Assembly (NCBI RefSeq): GCF_024495425.1
Contig: NZ_JANHJR010000002.1
Location: 1,038,852-1,102,851, forward strand
Source: Haloarchaeobius litoreus
GTDB taxonomy: Archaea; Halobacteriota; Halobacteria; Halobacteriales; Natrialbaceae
Direction: 5' to 3'
Length of the DNA: 64,000 nucleotides
Shown here: positions 26,458-35,900 of the stretch, piece by piece
Layout: each line of letters begins with the position of its first letter
Position numbering within the stretch: the first letter of the stretch is position 1
Notes under the pieces: generated by a model
Databases searched by the model: none
Told to the model about the DNA's origin: nothing
What the model saw: the letters and a program-made list of their open reading frames with translations, nothing else
Program-made: the position numbers and the translations under genes

Positions 26458-26535
26458 TGCGACCGACGAACGGGCAGGCGGGCCCGGGTCGCCGCTACCG
26501 GAATCTCCTTGACGCGGCTGCCCGGATGGCCTGAC

Positions 26536-27456
26536 GTGTCGGTCGCAGCCCGCCAGTACGTCGAGTCCCGTCCCGTCGTCGGGCTCGCCGTCGCCGTCGC
26601 CGCCGTCAGCACCAGCGCGCCGCTCGTCGAGCTGTCGGCCGCTCCGAGCTCGGTGAAGGCGTTCTACCGGGTGCTGTTCATGACCTGCCTCGTCGCGCCG
26701 GTCGCGTTGCGCCAGTCGCCGGGCGACTTCCGGCGCATCACCTCCCGGGACCTCGGCATCGCGGTCGTCGCGGGCGTCGCGCTCGCCGCCCACTTCGCGC
26801 TCTGGTTCGCGAGCATCGACCTGACGACCATCGCCGCGAGCGCGACGCTCGTCCAGACCCAGCCGCTGTTCGTCGCCGTCGGCGCGTGGTTGTTCCTGCG
26901 CGACAGGGTGACTCGCCGGACGGTCGTCGGCATCGTCGTCGCCGTGTTCGGGGCCGCACTCATCGGCCTCGACGCGGGGGAGAGTGCGACCGCAACCGAC
27001 CCCCTGCTCGGGAACGTTCTCGCGGTGGTCGCCGCCGCGATGGCCGCGGGCTACGTGCTCGCCGGCCGGTCGCTCCGCCAGCGCATCCGGCTGTTCCCGT
27101 ACGTCACCGTCGTCTACGGGGCCTGCACGGTCGTGCTGTTCGTGACTGTCCTCGTGGAGGGACACGCCCTGTTCGACTACCCGCCGCGGGAGTACGCGCT
27201 GTTCCTCGCGATGGCCGTCGGCCCGGGAATCTTCGGTCACACCGTCATCAACTGGCTGCTCGAACGCGTCGAGTCGGCGGTCGTCAGCGTCTCGCTGCTG
27301 GGGGAGCCACTGGGGAGCGCGCTGCTCGCGCTGGCGCTGTTCGCGGAGGTCCCCGGCGTCCTGACGGTCGCCGGCGGGGCCGTCGCGCTCGTCGGCATCG
27401 GCATCACGGTCTGGACGCGCGAGCGAGACGCAGCCGACGAGTCGGCGACCGGCTGA
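26536..27456 (+). CDS. EamA/DMT-superfamily transporter
   Basis: A 306-residue membrane protein with ten predicted hydrophobic segments in two EamA repeats. SAAPSSVKAFYRVLF and ASATLVQTQPLFVAVGAWLFLRDRV are in the first repeat. VSLLGEPLGSALLALALFAEVPG is in the second, with the family Pro-Glu pattern. Probably exports a small metabolite or amino acid. GTG 26536 chosen; TTG 26509 is possible. Confidence 0.87.
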   Translation: MSVAARQYVESRPVVGLAVAVAAVSTSAPLVELSAAPSSVKAFYRVLFMTCLVAPVALRQSPGDFRRITSRDLGIAVVAGVALAAHFALWFASIDLTTIAASATLVQTQPLFVAVGAWLFLRDRVTRRTVVGIVVAVFGAALIGLDAGESATATDPLLGNVLAVVAAAMAAGYVLAGRSLRQRIRLFPYVTVVYGACTVVLFVTVLVEGHALFDYPPREYALFLAMAVGPGIFGHTVINWLLERVESAVVSVSLLGEPLGSALLALALFAEVPGVLTVAGGAVALVGIGITVWTRERDAADESATG

Positions 27457-27567
27457 CGCGGCTGGGGAGACCCTTTCGCAGGACTGGCCGTCGGGGACGT
27501 CCGCCGGTTGTGTCACCCACACACACCACTGTTGCACGTGATGCAAGTGAACGGTCGTGTTTCCGGG

Positions 27568-28314
27568 TCAGTCGACGTAGCTCGGGCGCTCCTCGTACTC
27601 GATGGGGTCCCGCTCGCCGAGGCGCTGGAACGCCTGGAGCCGGAACGCACAGGCGTCGCAGGTGCCACAGGCCGGCGCGTCGGCACGGTAGCACGACCAG
27701 GTGTGCTCGTACGGCACACCGAGTTCGAGGCCGCGCTCGGCGATGTCCGTCTTCGACCACTCGACGAACGGGGCCTCGATGGCGATGTCGGTCTCCGGTC
27801 TCGTCCCCACGTCGACGACGGTCTGGAAGGCATCGAAGAAGGCGGGGCGGCAGTCGGGGTAGCCCGAGAAGTCCTCGCTGTGGGCACCGATGAACAGCGC
27901 GTCGCAGTCCTTCGCCTCGGCGTAGGAGACCGCCATCGAGAGCAGGTTCGCGTTCCGGAACGGGACGTACGACGAGGGTATCTCGTCGGCGTCGAGGTCG
28001 GCGTCCGCGACGGCCACCTCGTCGTCGGTCAGCGAGGAGCCGCCCACTGCCTGCAGGTGGCCGGTCTCGACGTGGAGGAAGTCGACGACTGCGTCGAGTT
28101 CGACCGACAGTGCCTCGGCGCTCTCGAACTCCCGGGTCTGGGTGTTCTGGCCGTAGCTGGTGTGCAGCAGGCACACCTCGTAGCCCCGGTCGGCTGCGAG
28201 GTACGCGGCGGTCGCGGAGTCCATCCCGCCGGAGGCGAGGACGACGGCGCGCCGATGGTCGGGGTGTTCGTCGGTATCGTACTGGTCGCCGGTGTCGGTG
28301 GTCTCGTCGGTCAT
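27568..28314 (-). CDS. queC: 7-cyano-7-deazaguanine synthase QueC
   Basis: A 248-residue PP-loop ATPase making preQ0, the precursor of archaeosine at tRNA position 15. The PP motif is LASGGMDSATAAYLA. GAHSEDFSGYPDCRP is family-typical. The C-terminal zinc site is CYRADAPACGTCDAC (four Cys). Third gene of queD-queE-queC. ATG 28314 is used; a GTG at 28335 would overlap the queE stop (GTGA) and is a real alternative. Confidence 0.95.
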   Translation of the reverse strand: MTDETTDTGDQYDTDEHPDHRRAVVLASGGMDSATAAYLAADRGYEVCLLHTSYGQNTQTREFESAEALSVELDAVVDFLHVETGHLQAVGGSSLTDDEVAVADADLDADEIPSSYVPFRNANLLSMAVSYAEAKDCDALFIGAHSEDFSGYPDCRPAFFDAFQTVVDVGTRPETDIAIEAPFVEWSKTDIAERGLELGVPYEHTWSCYRADAPACGTCDACAFRLQAFQRLGERDPIEYEERPSYVD

Positions 28315-28331
28315 GGGTTCTGTGAAGGCGG

Positions 28332-29096
28332 TCACGTCTCGGGGGCGTCGTTCCAGAGGTCCACGTGCAGCCGTGGCGTGTAGCGGTAGCCGTGTGCCAG
28401 CGCCAGCTCGGCGACGCGGTCGCGGGTCTCGGCGAGTCGCTCGCGCGTCGCGCCCTCGGGCATGAGCAGCACGTCATCGTCGTGGATCGGTACCCGGGCG
28501 CGGTCTCGGAGCCGCACGAGCAGGTCCTCGACATCGCGCACGTCGGCCTCGTCCGTGACGACGAACTTCAGCTGGTGGTCGTAGTCGGCGACGAGTCTGG
28601 AGAGCGTGTTGATGTCGATGCGGTCACGCTCGTGACGCTCCGCCCACTCGCCCTCGCCGGCGGGGTCGCGCTCGGCCGTCGGTGTGCTGTTCGCCAGCTT
28701 GGGCGAGACGGAGGCGAGGTCGATGGGTGCGTCGCGGTGGATGGTGCCGTTCGTCTCGACGGTCGTGTGGTAGCCCCGGTCGTCGAGCTCGTGGAGCAGG
28801 TCGACGACAGCGTCGTGGAGCAGTGGCTCGCCGCCGGTGACGACGACGTGGTCCGCACGGTCGTACCCGGCGACGGCCTCGACGATGTCGTCGACGTCCA
28901 TCCAGGCGTGAGTGGGGTCCCACGAGGTGTGGTAGGAGTCACAGAACCAGCAGCGCAGGTTGCAGCCGCTCGTGCGGACGAACACGCTCGGGACGCCCGC
29001 GAGGCCGCCCTCGCCCTGGAGCGAGTAGAACAGCTCGTTGATGGGGAGGTCGCCGTCGCCGTCGGCCGCTCGGGTGACGTCGCTGGTGACGGGCAT
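28332..29096 (-). CDS. queE: 7-carboxy-7-deazaguanine synthase QueE
   Basis: A 254-residue radical SAM enzyme converting 6-carboxytetrahydropterin to 7-carboxy-7-deazaguanine. FYSLQGEGGLAGVPSVFVR precedes the cluster motif CNLRCWFC (CxxxCxxC), then VVTGGEPLLH and ETNGT. ATG 29096 lies 1 nt after the queD stop. Longer than many bacterial QueE, with an insert around residues 130-150. Confidence 0.95.
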   Translation of the reverse strand: MPVTSDVTRAADGDGDLPINELFYSLQGEGGLAGVPSVFVRTSGCNLRCWFCDSYHTSWDPTHAWMDVDDIVEAVAGYDRADHVVVTGGEPLLHDAVVDLLHELDDRGYHTTVETNGTIHRDAPIDLASVSPKLANSTPTAERDPAGEGEWAERHERDRIDINTLSRLVADYDHQLKFVVTDEADVRDVEDLLVRLRDRARVPIHDDDVLLMPEGATRERLAETRDRVAELALAHGYRYTPRLHVDLWNDAPET

Positions 29097-29097
29097 C

Positions 29098-29559
29098 TCA
29101 GAAGCCGCCACCGCACAGCTCCGACGTCTCCGCGACGCGAACGGCGACGTCGGTCACGTTGTCGGGGAGTCGCGCCTCGAGTTCGGCCTCGAAGCAGGCG
29201 CTCATCACCTCCGCCGTGGGCGGGTGCTCGAGGACGACGATGCCGTCGCCGTCGCCGGTCGACTCGAACGCCTCGACGAGCGGGTCGTTCGCCTCGAGCA
29301 GGAACCGGTGGTCGAACGCCTCGAGCACGTCGGTCACGTCGCCCTTGTCGACGACCCAGCCCTCGTCGGAGAGCGTCCCGGTCAGGCGGACGGTCACCTC
29401 GTAGTTGTGGCCGTGTGGTCGCGAGCACTTCCCGTCGTGATGTTGGATCCGGTGACCGGCGCTGAGACGGATGGGCCGGTCGCGACCGACGTAGAGCGTC
29501 CGCTCGGTGTCGGCGAGTTCGACGCGCTCCCGGTCGCGTTCGAGGGCTACTCCAGTCAT
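29098..29559 (-). CDS. queD: 6-carboxytetrahydropterin synthase QueD
   Basis: A 153-residue tunnelling-fold enzyme converting dihydroneopterin triphosphate to 6-carboxytetrahydropterin. SAGHRIQHHDGKCSRPHGHNY supplies the zinc His residues and the catalytic Cys. VDKGDVTDVLEAFDHRFLL and PTAEVMSACFEAEL follow. ATG 29559 starts the domain. First gene of queDEC. Confidence 0.94.
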   Translation of the reverse strand: MTGVALERDRERVELADTERTLYVGRDRPIRLSAGHRIQHHDGKCSRPHGHNYEVTVRLTGTLSDEGWVVDKGDVTDVLEAFDHRFLLEANDPLVEAFESTGDGDGIVVLEHPPTAEVMSACFEAELEARLPDNVTDVAVRVAETSELCGGGF

Positions 29560-29565
29560 ACCCAG

Positions 29566-29583
29566 GTATTCCCGAAGGAATAC
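29566..29583. promoter_or_regulatory. Perfect palindrome at the start of the queDEC operon
   Basis: GTATTCC-CGAA-GGAATAC sits 6 nt before the queD ATG. Seven-bp arms with a 4-nt spacer could be an operator over the transcription start or a hairpin in a short leader. Confidence 0.45.
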
Positions 29584-29657
29584 TTGAATCTGCCGAACGG
29601 GTCGCTGGCACGTCGCAGTCGCCACTGGCGGCAGGGAGGCCAGACCGCCCGCGGAAC

Positions 29658-30017
29658 TCACTCCATCTGGTCCTGGATGCGGTTCTTCGCCTCCGAGCGT
29701 TCCTTGCAGGAGAACGAGGGGACCGTCTCGGAGAAGTCGACCGCGAGTTCGTCGAGCGTGCGTCGGTAGACGTTGGTCCGTCGACCCTCCTCCGAGAGCT
29801 GCCGGCCCTCGCACTCGAGCAGCCCCGCCTCCACGAGCTCCTCGATACGGCGGTAACAGGTCGCTATCGGGATCTCCATCTCGTCGCTGAGTTCTTGCGC
29901 CGATGCTGGCGACTGCGCCGCACAGAGTATCTCCGCGCTGTACTTGTTGCCCAGTGCCTCGAGCAGGTCCCGCTCGTCGACCCCAGTGCCTTGTTCAGCC
30001 CATCGTCCAGTAGACAT
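29658..30017 (-). CDS. Winged-helix (ArsR-like) transcriptional regulator
   Basis: A 119-residue DNA-binding protein. LLEALGNKYSAEILCAA, SAQELSDEMEIPIATCYRRIEELVEAGLLE is a helix-turn-helix plus wing, about residues 18-70. NVYRRTLDELAVDFSE follows, then a Cys-containing basic tail. It precedes queDEC by 98 nt on the same strand and could be co-transcribed. Target genes unknown. Confidence 0.85.
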   Translation of the reverse strand: MSTGRWAEQGTGVDERDLLEALGNKYSAEILCAAQSPASAQELSDEMEIPIATCYRRIEELVEAGLLECEGRQLSEEGRRTNVYRRTLDELAVDFSETVPSFSCKERSEAKNRIQDQME

Positions 30018-30179
30018 CTGCCACAGTATAGTCTGATTATCAAGATTGAATCTTGTGGTAGTGAGCCGTTAGGTTTCGCGCGACCGGCAGGATACCCTCG
30101 TACGACACAACACGGAGACGTGGTGGGGTCACCGGGTCGAAGATGGCGGTATCCGCGGTGGAAGATATCATGATATTCA

Positions 30180-30417
30180 CATCTTCTCCTCGCCCTCGTC
30201 GTCTACACGCTCGGGGTGATGCTGAGGGCCGGCCAAGGGCGGCACGTTCGACCCCACCCGGACCATCGGGGACACGTTCGCGTTCCTCCCGTTCGCAGCC
30301 AGCGACCACTACGTGAACGAGTTCGCCGACGTGGAGACGGACGCTCACCGAACGGACGTGCCCGCCGTCCTCGTGTTCGGCGTCGACGTCTTCGCGAACC
30401 ACTTCTCGAAGCAGTGA
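30180..30417 (+). pseudogene. Decayed membrane-protein gene fragment
   Basis: 30180-30240 reads as a hydrophobic stretch (HLLLALVVYTLGVML). The continuation with natural codon use lies in the next frame from about 30241: GTFDPTRTIGDTFAFLPF...VLVFGVDVFANHFSKQ, then TGA at 30415. The frame change and the lack of a start suggest a truncated, frameshifted gene. Family not recognised. Confidence 0.4.
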
Positions 30418-30506
30418 CCGGACGACACGCCGACGCGCGCACCGGTAAGCGGACGTTACCGACCCGCCGGTCGCCGATACATCTCCGGCGCACCCACTGA
30501 CTGACC

Positions 30507-30720
30507 ACCGGGGCGACGTTCGCACTGTTCGGGCTGTTCCCGGTCGACGGTGTGCTCCCCCGAGTGGCCGGCTGGAGCTGTCTCCTGCTGGCACCGGCCG
30601 GGGGCGTCGCGAGTAGCCGGTTCCCCCGGGTCACGTCGCCGTGTTCGAGCGTCACGACGATGGTCGGGCTGGCGGACGTCCAGCTGCTGGCGTGGGCGGC
30701 GCTGGTCGTCGCTCGCGGGG
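30507..30720 (+). pseudogene. Possible second membrane-protein remnant
   Basis: An open stretch without a convincing start encodes two hydrophobic segments (ATFALFGLFPVDGVLP and VQLLAWAALVVARGG). It may be the tail of an old integral membrane gene. Codon character is weaker than in real neighbours, so this is tentative. Confidence 0.25.
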
Positions 30721-30762
30721 GTCAACGTTTTTACCCACCAGGGGTATTAGGCGCATAGAACC

Positions 30763-31350
30763 ATGTCTGCGGACCTGCCCGACGAACTTCTGGACGTCGA
30801 GGTCGAGGCCGACGCCGAGGATCTCGATCCCGACGCGACGACCGAGCGCCCCGACGACGCCCCACGCGAGCAGGAGGACGAGGAGACGGAGCGGTTCGTC
30901 GTCTTCCACATCGGCGAGAAGCTGTTCGCCGTCAGTGTCGACGCCGTCAAGAGCATCGTCAAGATCCCCGAACGGACCCGCGTCCCCCGGACCTCACCAG
31001 CCATCGACGGCATCATGGACCTCCGTGGCGAGATCACCGCCGTCATCGAACCCCGCGTCCACTTCCGCATCGACGCGGACCCCGCACCGTTCGAACGCCA
31101 ACGCATCATCGTCTTCGACCGCACCGCCGACAAGCAGGGCGTCGGAATCCGGGTCGACGGCGTCGACGGCGTCGAGATGTTTCCACTCCGACAGATTGTC
31201 CCGGGCGACCACGCGACGTCCGCCGACGCGTCGCACCCCCTCGTGGACGCGGTCATCCGCCGGGTGGAAGACGGCGATGTCACCGAACGTATCGGACTGC
31301 TGGACATCAAAGGGCTCATCAAGGCGTCGGGGCAGGACGCTACGGCCTGA
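30763..31350 (+). CDS. cheW: Chemotaxis adaptor CheW
   Basis: A 195-residue CheW. After an acidic N-terminal extension of about 45 residues comes the CheW domain: FVVFHIGEKLFAVSVDAVKSIVKIPERTRVPR, then DGIMDLRGEITAVIE and a second sub-barrel to LLDIKGLI. It links transducers to CheA. First gene of the chemotaxis cluster, separated by 125 nt from cheY. Confidence 0.95.
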   Translation: MSADLPDELLDVEVEADAEDLDPDATTERPDDAPREQEDEETERFVVFHIGEKLFAVSVDAVKSIVKIPERTRVPRTSPAIDGIMDLRGEITAVIEPRVHFRIDADPAPFERQRIIVFDRTADKQGVGIRVDGVDGVEMFPLRQIVPGDHATSADASHPLVDAVIRRVEDGDVTERIGLLDIKGLIKASGQDATA

Positions 31351-31475
31351 TTCCGACGACTAAACGTCCGATTACTGCGCGTTCGGATGCCCCTACCCCG
31401 TGTTCTCGACTCTGATAACCGGGCAACAGCATTTATGTTCGCGCTACGTCTAACGTGGCTTGGTGTACTAACTGA

Positions 31476-31838
31476 ATGTCGACAGGGGTGCTCATCGTGG
31501 ACGACTCTCATTTTATGCGGAACCTCCTCCGTCAGATATTGGAGGACGAGTATGACATCGTGGGAGAGGCGTCCAACGGGGCAGAGGCGGTCAAACTGTA
31601 CAAAGAGGAAAATCCGGACATCGTGATGATGGACATCGTGATGCCGAAGTGTAACGGTATCAAGGCTACAGCGGCCATCAAGAAGCTGGACCCGAGCTCG
31701 CGGGTCATCATGTGTACGTCCGTCGGCCAGCGGGAGAAGATGAAACTCGCCGTCAAGGCCGGCGCGGACGGATACGTCACGAAGCCGTTCGAGGAACCGA
31801 GCGTGCGGAAGGCGCTCAAAGACGTCGTACCTGCATGA
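31476..31838 (+). CDS. cheY: Chemotaxis response regulator CheY
   Basis: A 120-residue single receiver domain. Acidic pair in VDDSHF, phospho-acceptor Asp in VMMDIVMP (near residue 52), Thr in MCTSVG, Lys in VTKPFEE. It carries the signal from CheA to the archaellar motor via adaptors. The stop overlaps the cheB start (ATGA). An AT-rich box (GCATTTATG, about 31429) lies 45 nt upstream. Confidence 0.96.
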   Translation: MSTGVLIVDDSHFMRNLLRQILEDEYDIVGEASNGAEAVKLYKEENPDIVMMDIVMPKCNGIKATAAIKKLDPSSRVIMCTSVGQREKMKLAVKAGADGYVTKPFEEPSVRKALKDVVPA

Positions 31839-32908
31839 CGAGCGTGCTCGTTGTCGACGATTCGCAGTTCATGCGGACGGTCATCGGCAACATCCTCGCC
31901 GACAACGGGTACGAGGTCGAAAGCGCCAGCGACGGAAAACAGGCCGTGAAGGCAGTCGACGAGCACCAGCCCGACATCGTCACGATGGACGTGCAGATGC
32001 CCGGGATGAACGGAATCGATGCGGTCCGCGAGATCATGTCGACGAACCCGACACCGATTCTGATGCTCAGCGCCCACACCGACAGCGGTGCGGACGCGAC
32101 GCTCGACGCACTGGCGGAGGGTGCCGTCGACTTCCTCACGAAACCGAGCGGCGAGGTGTCACCGGACATCGCCAGCCTCTCGGACCGACTCGTCGAGAAG
32201 TGCGAGGCCGTCGAGCGCGCCGACATCTCGTCGGTCGCGGCGGCCAAGCGGACCGCGGTCGCCGGCGCAGGCGGCTCGGTCGCGGCCGACACGGAGTCGA
32301 CACGGCAGTACGTCGACCACCCGACGGTCGTCATCGGCGCGTCGACGGGCGGGCCCAAGCTCGTCGAGCGCATCGTGCGGGACCTCCCGCTCGCGCTCGA
32401 CGCGAAGGTGCTCGTCGTCCAGCACATGCCGGAGTCGTTCACGGAGCGCCTCGCGGCCCGACTCGACCGGTTCACCCCCTACGACGTGCGCGAGGCGAGC
32501 GACGGCGAAGCGGTCGACGACGGCGACGTCGTCATCGCGAAGGGGGGCTTCCACATGGAGGTCACCTCGAACGTCGCTGGCCGACTGCGCATCCGACTCA
32601 CCGAGGGCGAACGGCGTCACGGTGTCCGGCCCTCCATCGACGTGACGATGGAGACCGCCGCCGAGCGGGTCAAGGACCCGCTCTGTGGCGTTACGCTGAC
32701 CGGAATGGGCAAGGACGGCGCGGCCGGTATCGAAGCCATCAAGGCCGCCGGCGGCACGACCATCGCCCAGGACGAGGAGACGAGCCCCGTGTTCGGCATC
32801 CCGAAGCAAGCGATCGAGACGGGCTGCGTCGACCAGGTGCTGCCGGCGGACGGTATCGCCGCGGGCATCTGCTCGACGTTCGCCCAGGAGGGTCAGACGC
32901 ATGGATGA
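31835..32908 (+). CDS. cheB: Chemotaxis protein-glutamate methylesterase CheB
   Basis: A 357-residue CheB. Receiver domain at residues 1-120 (VDDSQF, MDVQMPGMNG, TKPSG). The methylesterase domain spans about 160-350, with catalytic Ser in IGASTGGP, His in VVQHMPESF and Asp in GMGKDGAAG. It demethylates and deamidates transducers. Overlaps cheY by 4 nt and cheA by 8 nt. Confidence 0.96.
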   Translation: MTSVLVVDDSQFMRTVIGNILADNGYEVESASDGKQAVKAVDEHQPDIVTMDVQMPGMNGIDAVREIMSTNPTPILMLSAHTDSGADATLDALAEGAVDFLTKPSGEVSPDIASLSDRLVEKCEAVERADISSVAAAKRTAVAGAGGSVAADTESTRQYVDHPTVVIGASTGGPKLVERIVRDLPLALDAKVLVVQHMPESFTERLAARLDRFTPYDVREASDGEAVDDGDVVIAKGGFHMEVTSNVAGRLRIRLTEGERRHGVRPSIDVTMETAAERVKDPLCGVTLTGMGKDGAAGIEAIKAAGGTTIAQDEETSPVFGIPKQAIETGCVDQVLPADGIAAGICSTFAQEGQTHG

Positions 32909-35900
32909 GTACCAGAGAGACTTCGTTCAGGAGAGCGAAGAGAACATCACCGAGCTGAACAACGCGCTGCTCGAACTGGAGCGCGACCCAACGGACGACG
33001 CGGCCATGGACCGCATCTTCCGGATGGCGCACACGTTGAAGGGCAACGCGGGTGCGATGGGCTTCGAGCACGCCTCGAACCTCGCACACGCCATCGAGGA
33101 CCTGCTCGAGGTCGTCCGCTCGGGTCAGGTCGAGGTCACGGCCGACCTGATGGACGAGATATTCGTGGGCGTCGACGAACTCGACACGATGGTCGACGAG
33201 GTCCGCGCCTACGGCGAGATCCGGACCGACCCGAGCGACACCATCGAGACCATCCGCGAGGTGCAGGAGGCGGCGACGGGCGTCCCGACGATCGGGGAGC
33301 CCGACGACGCTGCCATCGAGGACGCGGTCGCGGCGGCCGACGACCTCGCCGACGAGGACCACGACGTGTTCCACGTCCGCCTCGCGGTCGACGAGTCCGG
33401 CTCCGTCGCGCACGGGAGCGCGGTCGTGGACGCACTCGCGGACGCGTTCGACCTCCTCGGGACGGTGCCAGACCGGGAGACCATCGCTGCCGGGGACTAC
33501 GACGGTACCTTCGACGCCGTCTTCGGCAGCGCCGTCGGCGAGGCCGCCATCTCGGCGGCGCTCGACCCGGTCGAGCCCGTCGCACAGGCCCGCATCAACG
33601 AGATCACCGAGACCTACGAGACCGCCCGCCTCGAACCGGAGTCCACCGACGCCGGCGACGAGGAGTTCGACGACCTGTTCGACGACGACCCCGGGAGCAG
33701 CATCGACGTCGACGACGCACAGGACATGAGCGTCGACGACCTCCTCTCGGAGTTCGACGAGTACGACGACCTCGACGCCATGGTCGAGGAGATGGACGAC
33801 GTCTCCGGCTTCGACGACCTCGGCGACGCGGGCTCGTTCGACGACCTCGAACTCGGTGACGACCTCGACCCCGGCGACGAGCCGGCCGAGGACCCCCTCG
33901 ACGACGGTTTCGGTGGGGACCTTGAGGACGACCTCGATGTCTCCTTCGAGGAGGAGGCCGAGGAGTCGGCGGCCGACGCCGAGCCGGCCGAGCCCGTCGA
34001 GGACCCCGACGAGGAGGTCGACGACGCGGCGGCGACGTTCGCGGAGCTCAAACAGGAGGTCGACCCGGTCGGCTTCGACGAGCTCCAGGACGAACTCGAC
34101 GAGCTCGAGTTCGACGAGTACGCGGACGAGGAGGAGGTCGGCTTCGACGAACTCCTCGGCGAGGACTTCGAGGAGTCCGAGGACGATTTCTTCGGCGGCG
34201 ACACCGAGGCCGCCGTCGGAACCGACCAGGACGAGGTCTCCGTCGACGACCTCGTCAGCGACGACGACGTCGCGGGCTTCGAGGAGAGCGAGGCCGAGAC
34301 GCCTGTCGAACCGGGCGACCCCGTCGAGGCCGCGGAGCCAGACACGGCCGACGAATCTGTCGAGGCTGACGCTGGCGAAGCTGTCGAGGCCGAGCCCGCC
34401 GACGGTCCGGTCGATGCCGAAACCGCCGACGTGGCGGACGCGGAGCCGACCGCCGAGGCCGATGCAGCCGCGACCGACACGGACGTGGCGGACGCGGCCG
34501 ACGCGGTAGTCGAGACCGACGACGAGATGGCGGACGCCGACGTGGCAGCCGGCGCAGCTGAGGCGGACGCGGCCGACGGTTTCGGTGAGGACGACGTGTC
34601 CTCCGGGTCCGACTTCGGCGACGACGCTGCGACCCCGGCGTCCGACTTCGGGTCGTCGGACGACGACTTCGGAGCCGATGCGTTCGACGACACCGACACC
34701 GGGTTCGACGAATCCGGTGGCTTCGGCGACGACTCCGGCGGTGACGAGTTCGAACTCGACGCGGCGGACCCCGACGCCCCGGCGACCGTCGACGACGCAC
34801 CGGCGGACTCGTTCGCGAAGGACGAGTTCGAGGAGGACGAGTTCGGCGACGAACCCGCGACCGCAGCCGGCGACGGCTTCGACGAGCCTGCCGACACGGC
34901 GGGTGTCGGCGACGTCGGTGCGGGTGTGTCGGGCGACGAGGAGGACCTCGACCGCGTCGAGGTGCAACGGTTCGAACTCGACGAGCCCGCTGCCGACGGT
35001 GAGACGACCACCGAGGTCGAAACCGGCGACTTCGGGGCGGACGCCGACGACACCACGACGACCCAGCCGAGCGCCACCGACTACGGCGGCTTCGGCGAGG
35101 TCGACGTCGACGGCGCAGACGGGTTCGACCCGGCACCGGAGCCGGAGACCCCCGAGGCCGGTGCCGCCGCGGGCGACGCGAGCGACGCAGCCGCCGCCGA
35201 GGTCTCCGCGGTCGACGTCGACGTGGACATCCAGACGCTCGCCGACGAGGACGGCGACGCCGAGACGGACGACGAGATCCAGTCCATCCGCGTCGACGTC
35301 GAGCAGGTCGACAAGCTGCTCAACCTCGTCGAGGGGCTGGTCACCAGCCGTGTCCGGCTCCGTCGGACCGCCGAGGAGGGAGCCGACCCAGACGAACTCG
35401 ACGACGAACTCGACGAACTGGAGGACCTGACCGGCGAGCTCCAGGACACCGTCATGGACGTCCGCCTGGTGCCGGTCCAGATGGTCGCGAACCGCCTGCC
35501 GCGCATCGTGCGCGACATCTCCCGCGAACAGGACAAGGACGTCGAGTTCGAGATGCACGGCGAGGGCGTCGAGGTCGACCGGTCCATCCTGGACCGTATC
35601 GGCGACCCGCTGGTCCACATCGTCCGGAACGCGGTGGACCACGGCATCGAGGACCCCGATGAACGGGAGGCCGCAGACAAGCCCCGAACCGGTCAGGTCT
35701 CGCTCGAGGTCGAGCGGGCACGCGACCAGGTCGTCATCGAGATCGAGGACGACGGTCGCGGGCTCGACGCGGACCGGCTCCGCGATGCCGCGGTCGACGC
35801 CGACGTGCTCACCGCGGACGAGGCGGCCGACCTGTCCGACGAGGACGCCTACGAGCTGATCTTCCACCCCGGCCTCTCGACGGCCGCGGAGGTGACCGAC

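Larger units (their letters stand above)
30018..30762. other. Gene-poor, decayed stretch
   Basis: No intact gene with haloarchaeal character spans these 745 nt. It holds the AT-rich promoter of the winged-helix gene (about 30020-30050), a 12-bp palindrome ATATCATGATAT (30165-30176), two apparent gene remnants (listed separately), and the upstream region of cheW. Confidence 0.5.
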
